This document shows, piece by piece, positions 5,596 to 7,407 of a DNA stretch of 7,407 bases (its first letter is position 1; each line of letters starts with the position of its first letter). Origin of the DNA: JAMWZF01 sp041628615 (GTDB taxonomy: Bacteria > Pseudomonadota > Alphaproteobacteria > Rhodobacterales > Rhodobacteraceae). Where the stretch lies: positions 1-7,407 of the forward strand of contig JBFKOW010000165.1 of assembly GCA_041628615.1 (NCBI GenBank). The letters run 5' to 3'. A model generated the notes under the pieces. It saw only the letters and a program-made list of their open reading frames with translations, had not been told where the DNA came from and did not search any database. The translations under genes were made by a program, and so were the position numbers.

Positions 5596-7107
5596 CGCGC
5601 CGAACCTGCGTCCGGGGCCGAACTCCGGTTGCCCGAAACCGGTCTCGGCTGTCATTCAGGCTCTGACATGGCGGAATCGGCCGAAATGGCCGCGCCCGAG
5701 CTGATGGCGAAGTTCCGCGCCGACTACCCCCAGGGCCCCCACGACAAGCCGCAATCGATGTGCCCGGCCTTCGGGTCGCTGCGGGTGGGTCTGCGGATGA
5801 AGCGGGTGGCGACGATCCTCTCGGGCTCGGCCTGCTGCGTCTACGGCCTCACCTTCGTGTCGCATTTCTACGGCGCGCGGCGGTCCGTCGGCTACGTCCC
5901 GTTCAACTCCGAAACCCTGGTGACCGGCAAGCTGTTCGAGGACATCCGCGAGGCGGTTCACGACATCGCCGACCCCCAGAAACTCGACGCCGTGGTGGTC
6001 ACCAATCTCTGCGTGCCCACCGCCTCGGGCGTGCCGCTGCGGCTCTTGCCGAAGGAAATCGACGGCGTGCGCATCGTCGGCATCGACGTGCCGGGCTTCG
6101 GCGTGCCGACCCATGCCGAGGCCAAGGACGTGCTGGCGGGTGCGATGCTGAACTACGCCCGGCAGGAAGCGATGGCCGGCCCGGTGCCGCGCCCCGCCGC
6201 CGGCACGGACGACCGGCCCACCGTGGCGCTTCTGGGCGAGATGTTCCCCGCCGACCCGGTGATGATCGGCGCGATGCTGGCCCCCCTGGGCCTCGCCGCC
6301 GGGCCGGCCGTGCCCTGCCGCGAATGGCGCGAGCTTTATGCCGCGCTCGACTGCGGCGCGGCGGCGGCGATCCATCCGTTCTACACCGCTTCGGTGCGCG
6401 AGTTTCAGGCCGCCGGACGGCCCGTCGTCGGCTCGGCCCCGGTGGGCGCCGAGGGCACCGCCGCCTGGCTCGCCGCGATCGGCGACGCCTTCGGCCTGCC
6501 CGCCGACCGGGTCGCCGGGGCGCAGAACGCCTTTGTCGGCGCGATCAGGGGCGCCCTTGCGAAGGCCCCGATCAAGGGTCGCATCACCGTGTCGGGCTAC
6601 GAAGGCTCCGAACTGCTGGTCGCCCGGCTGCTGATCGAAAGCGGCGCGACGGTGCCCTATGTCGGCACCGCCTGCCCGCGCACACCGTGGTCCGCCGCCG
6701 ATGCCGACTGGCTCGCCGCCCGCGGCACCGAGATCCGCTTCCGCGCCGCGCTCGAGGACGACCTCGCCGCCGTCGACGGGCTGCGCCCCGACCTCGCCAT
6801 CGGCACCACGCCGGTGGTGCAGCACGCCAAGGAACGGGCGATCCCGGCGCTCTACTTCACCAACCTGATTTCCGCCCGGCCGCTGATGGGCCCCGCCGGG
6901 GCCGGGTCGCTGGCCGAGGTGGTGACCGCCGCGATGGCCGGCCGCGACCGGATGGCCGGCATGACCGCGTTCTTCGAGGGCGTCGGCCGCGGCGATGCCG
7001 CCGGGGTCTGGGAGGGCACGCCGAACCTGCGTCCCGACTTCCGGGCCGCCCACCAGAAGAAGCTCGACAAGGCCGCCCGCGCGGCCAAAGCGGCGGAGAT
7101 GATCTGA
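5536..7107 (+). CDS. bchY: Chlorophyllide a reductase subunit Y BchY
   Basis: This is one of the two NifD/NifK-like subunits of chlorophyllide a oxidoreductase; with BchZ it forms the heterotetramer that binds chlorophyllide and reduces the C7-C8 bond of ring B. The 523 residues contain GCHSGSDM (38-45), PHDKPQSMCPAFGSLRVGLRM (68-88), LSGSACCVYGLTFVSHFYGARR (95-116), PFNSETLVTGKLFEDI (122-137) and TNLCVPT (156-162). Cys76, Cys101 (or adjacent Cys100) and Cys159 are the likely ligands of the catalytic [4Fe-4S] cluster, with the fourth from BchZ. The start overlaps bchX by eight bases and has a well-placed GAGGTGATC. The first roughly 37 residues are acidic, look poorly conserved and may be slightly longer than in better-known BchY proteins. 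The C-terminus is basic and Ala-rich (KKLDKAARAAKAAEM). The stop is followed by a 112-nt spacer before bchZ. Confidence 0.96.
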   Translation: MPEREGYEVGYDDSGAVEVIRAEPASGAELRLPETGLGCHSGSDMAESAEMAAPELMAKFRADYPQGPHDKPQSMCPAFGSLRVGLRMKRVATILSGSACCVYGLTFVSHFYGARRSVGYVPFNSETLVTGKLFEDIREAVHDIADPQKLDAVVVTNLCVPTASGVPLRLLPKEIDGVRIVGIDVPGFGVPTHAEAKDVLAGAMLNYARQEAMAGPVPRPAAGTDDRPTVALLGEMFPADPVMIGAMLAPLGLAAGPAVPCREWRELYAALDCGAAAAIHPFYTASVREFQAAGRPVVGSAPVGAEGTAAWLAAIGDAFGLPADRVAGAQNAFVGAIRGALAKAPIKGRITVSGYEGSELLVARLLIESGATVPYVGTACPRTPWSAADADWLAARGTEIRFRAALEDDLAAVDGLRPDLAIGTTPVVQHAKERAIPALYFTNLISARPLMGPAGAGSLAEVVTAAMAGRDRMAGMTAFFEGVGRGDAAGVWEGTPNLRPDFRAAHQKKLDKAARAAKAAEMI

Positions 7108-7226
7108 TGGCGGCCCGGGGTTCACACCTTGCACATCCGGGCCTCGGTCGGGTTCACGCCCTGCACATCCGCGGCCGCCACTCTGTACCGCTCTCCACAT
7201 CCGGATGCGGAGGGCGGCCATGCTGA
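7107..7226 (+). CDS. Possible 39-codon leader ORF between bchY and bchZ (uncertain)
   Basis: An open frame starts with the ATG that shares its first base with the bchY stop (TGATG, 7105-7109) and ends at TGA 7224-7226, four bases past the first base of the bchZ start. GGAG at 7095-7098 lies eight bases before its ATG. The 39-residue product begins MAARGSHLAHPGLGRVHALH, is basic and His/Gly/Arg-rich, and has no membrane segment or family I recognise. It could couple translation of bchY to bchZ or be a chance open frame in GC-rich DNA. The 32-bp repeat inside it falls in different reading phases, so selection for a repeated peptide is not seen. Confidence 0.25.
   Translation: MAARGSHLAHPGLGRVHALHIRGRHSVPLSTSGCGGRPC
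7118..7203 (+). repeat. 32-bp-period direct repeat in the bchY-bchZ spacer
   Basis: Two 22-bp copies, GGGTTCAC-[A/G]-CC-[T/C]-TGCACATCCG, lie at 7118-7139 and 7150-7171 and differ at two positions. The core CACATCCG recurs a third time at 7196-7203. The three cores start at 7132, 7164 and 7196, exactly 32 bp apart each time. This suggests a decayed tandem duplication or a spaced binding/RNA element. No protein family or mobile-element signature was seen. Confidence 0.75.
7195..7210 (+). promoter_or_regulatory. Possible hairpin overlapping the bchZ ribosome-binding site
   Basis: CCACATCCGGATGCGG is an almost complete inverted repeat (seven of eight pairs, one A-C mismatch). In RNA the loop would take up the central bases. 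Its 3' arm ends at 7209-7210, the first two bases of the bchZ Shine-Dalgarno sequence GGAGGG. The strand CGGATG (7202-7207) is also complementary to CATCCG in the two upstream repeat copies, so alternative pairings are possible. Confidence 0.35.
7209..7214 (+). promoter_or_regulatory. Ribosome-binding site of bchZ
   Basis: GGAGGG lies five bases before the ATG at 7220. It decides the bchZ start and rules out the need for an upstream start. Confidence 0.8.
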
Positions 7227-7407
7227 TCCAGGACCACGACCGCGCCGGAGGCTACTGGGGGGCCGTCTACGCCTTCACCGCGGTGAAGGGATTGCAGGTG
7301 GTGATCGACGGCCCGGTGGGCTGCGAGAACCTGCCGGTGACCTCGGTCCTGCACTACACCGACGCCCTGCCGCCGCACGAATTGCCCATTGTCGTCACGG
7401 GGTTGGC
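7220..7407 (+). CDS. bchZ: Chlorophyllide a reductase subunit Z BchZ, 5' part only
   Basis: Only the first 62 codons are in the window and the frame is open to the edge. The product is the second NifK-like subunit of chlorophyllide a oxidoreductase, partner of BchY. The sequence reads MLIQDHDRAGGYWGAVYAFT and continues through KGLQVVIDGPVGCENLPVT and LHYTDALPPHELPIVVTGL, which is characteristic of BchZ. Cys35 in GPVGCENLP is the expected fourth ligand to the cluster otherwise held by three BchY cysteines. The start is set by GGAGGG five bases upstream. Unlike the other junctions of this operon, which overlap, bchZ is separated from bchY by 112 nt. The puf genes would be expected downstream if the superoperon is complete. 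Confidence 0.95.
   Translation, partial: MLIQDHDRAGGYWGAVYAFTAVKGLQVVIDGPVGCENLPVTSVLHYTDALPPHELPIVVTGL

Noticed and set aside
5760..7106. Long open frame running through bchY in another frame
   Set aside because: It is a shadow of bchY with low-complexity Arg/Gly-rich sequence. Only its tail from 7107, outside bchY, was kept as a possible short ORF.
7184..7199. TGT-N10-ACA in the bchY-bchZ spacer as a further PpsR/CrtJ box
   Set aside because: The half-sites are two bases too close for the TGT-N12-ACA consensus, and there is no partner box nearby.

Overview
This window is part of a photosynthesis gene cluster from an anoxygenic purple bacterium. Six protein families are recognisable: CrtD, CrtE, CrtF, BchC, BchX and BchY, with the first 62 codons of BchZ at the right edge. 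Very high GC, the spheroidene-type carotenoid genes, the order crtD(<-) crtE-crtF-bchC-bchX-bchY-bchZ(->) and perfect TGT-N12-ACA (PpsR/CrtJ) boxes point to an alphaproteobacterium of the Rhodobacter/Rhodovulum type (Rhodobacteraceae). The species cannot be named from the sequence alone.

Layout. Positions 1-1389 (minus strand) carry crtD, which lacks only its last few dozen codons because the window begins there. Positions 1390-1510 are a divergent control region with two adjacent PpsR/CrtJ boxes between crtD and crtE. From 1511 to the right edge everything reads rightward in a compact operon: crtE (1511-2386), crtF (2383-3486, ATGA overlap), a 114-bp control region (3487-3600), bchC (3601-4542), bchX (4539-5543, ATGA overlap), bchY (5536-7107, 8-nt overlap), a 112-nt spacer, and bchZ from 7220. 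No terminator-like hairpin with a T-run was seen, which fits the continuous crtEF-bchCXYZ(-puf) superoperon known from Rhodobacter.

How the genes work together. CrtE makes geranylgeranyl diphosphate, which feeds both carotenoids and the bacteriochlorophyll tail. CrtF O-methylates the 1-hydroxy carotenoid and CrtD desaturates C-3,4 on the way to spheroidene. BchX (ATPase and electron donor) with BchY/BchZ (catalytic heterotetramer) forms chlorophyllide a oxidoreductase, which reduces ring B. BchC then oxidises the 3-hydroxyethyl group to acetyl to give bacteriochlorophyllide a. Aerobic repression by PpsR/CrtJ would act at both control regions.

The genes are well-known families. The less ordinary material is non-coding: a third, perfect PpsR/CrtJ box that contains the crtF stop codon, making an array of three boxes before bchC, and a bchY-bchZ spacer with a 32-bp direct repeat, a possible hairpin over the bchZ ribosome-binding site and a 39-codon open frame overlapping both flanking genes. 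I see no evidence of a wholly new system here.
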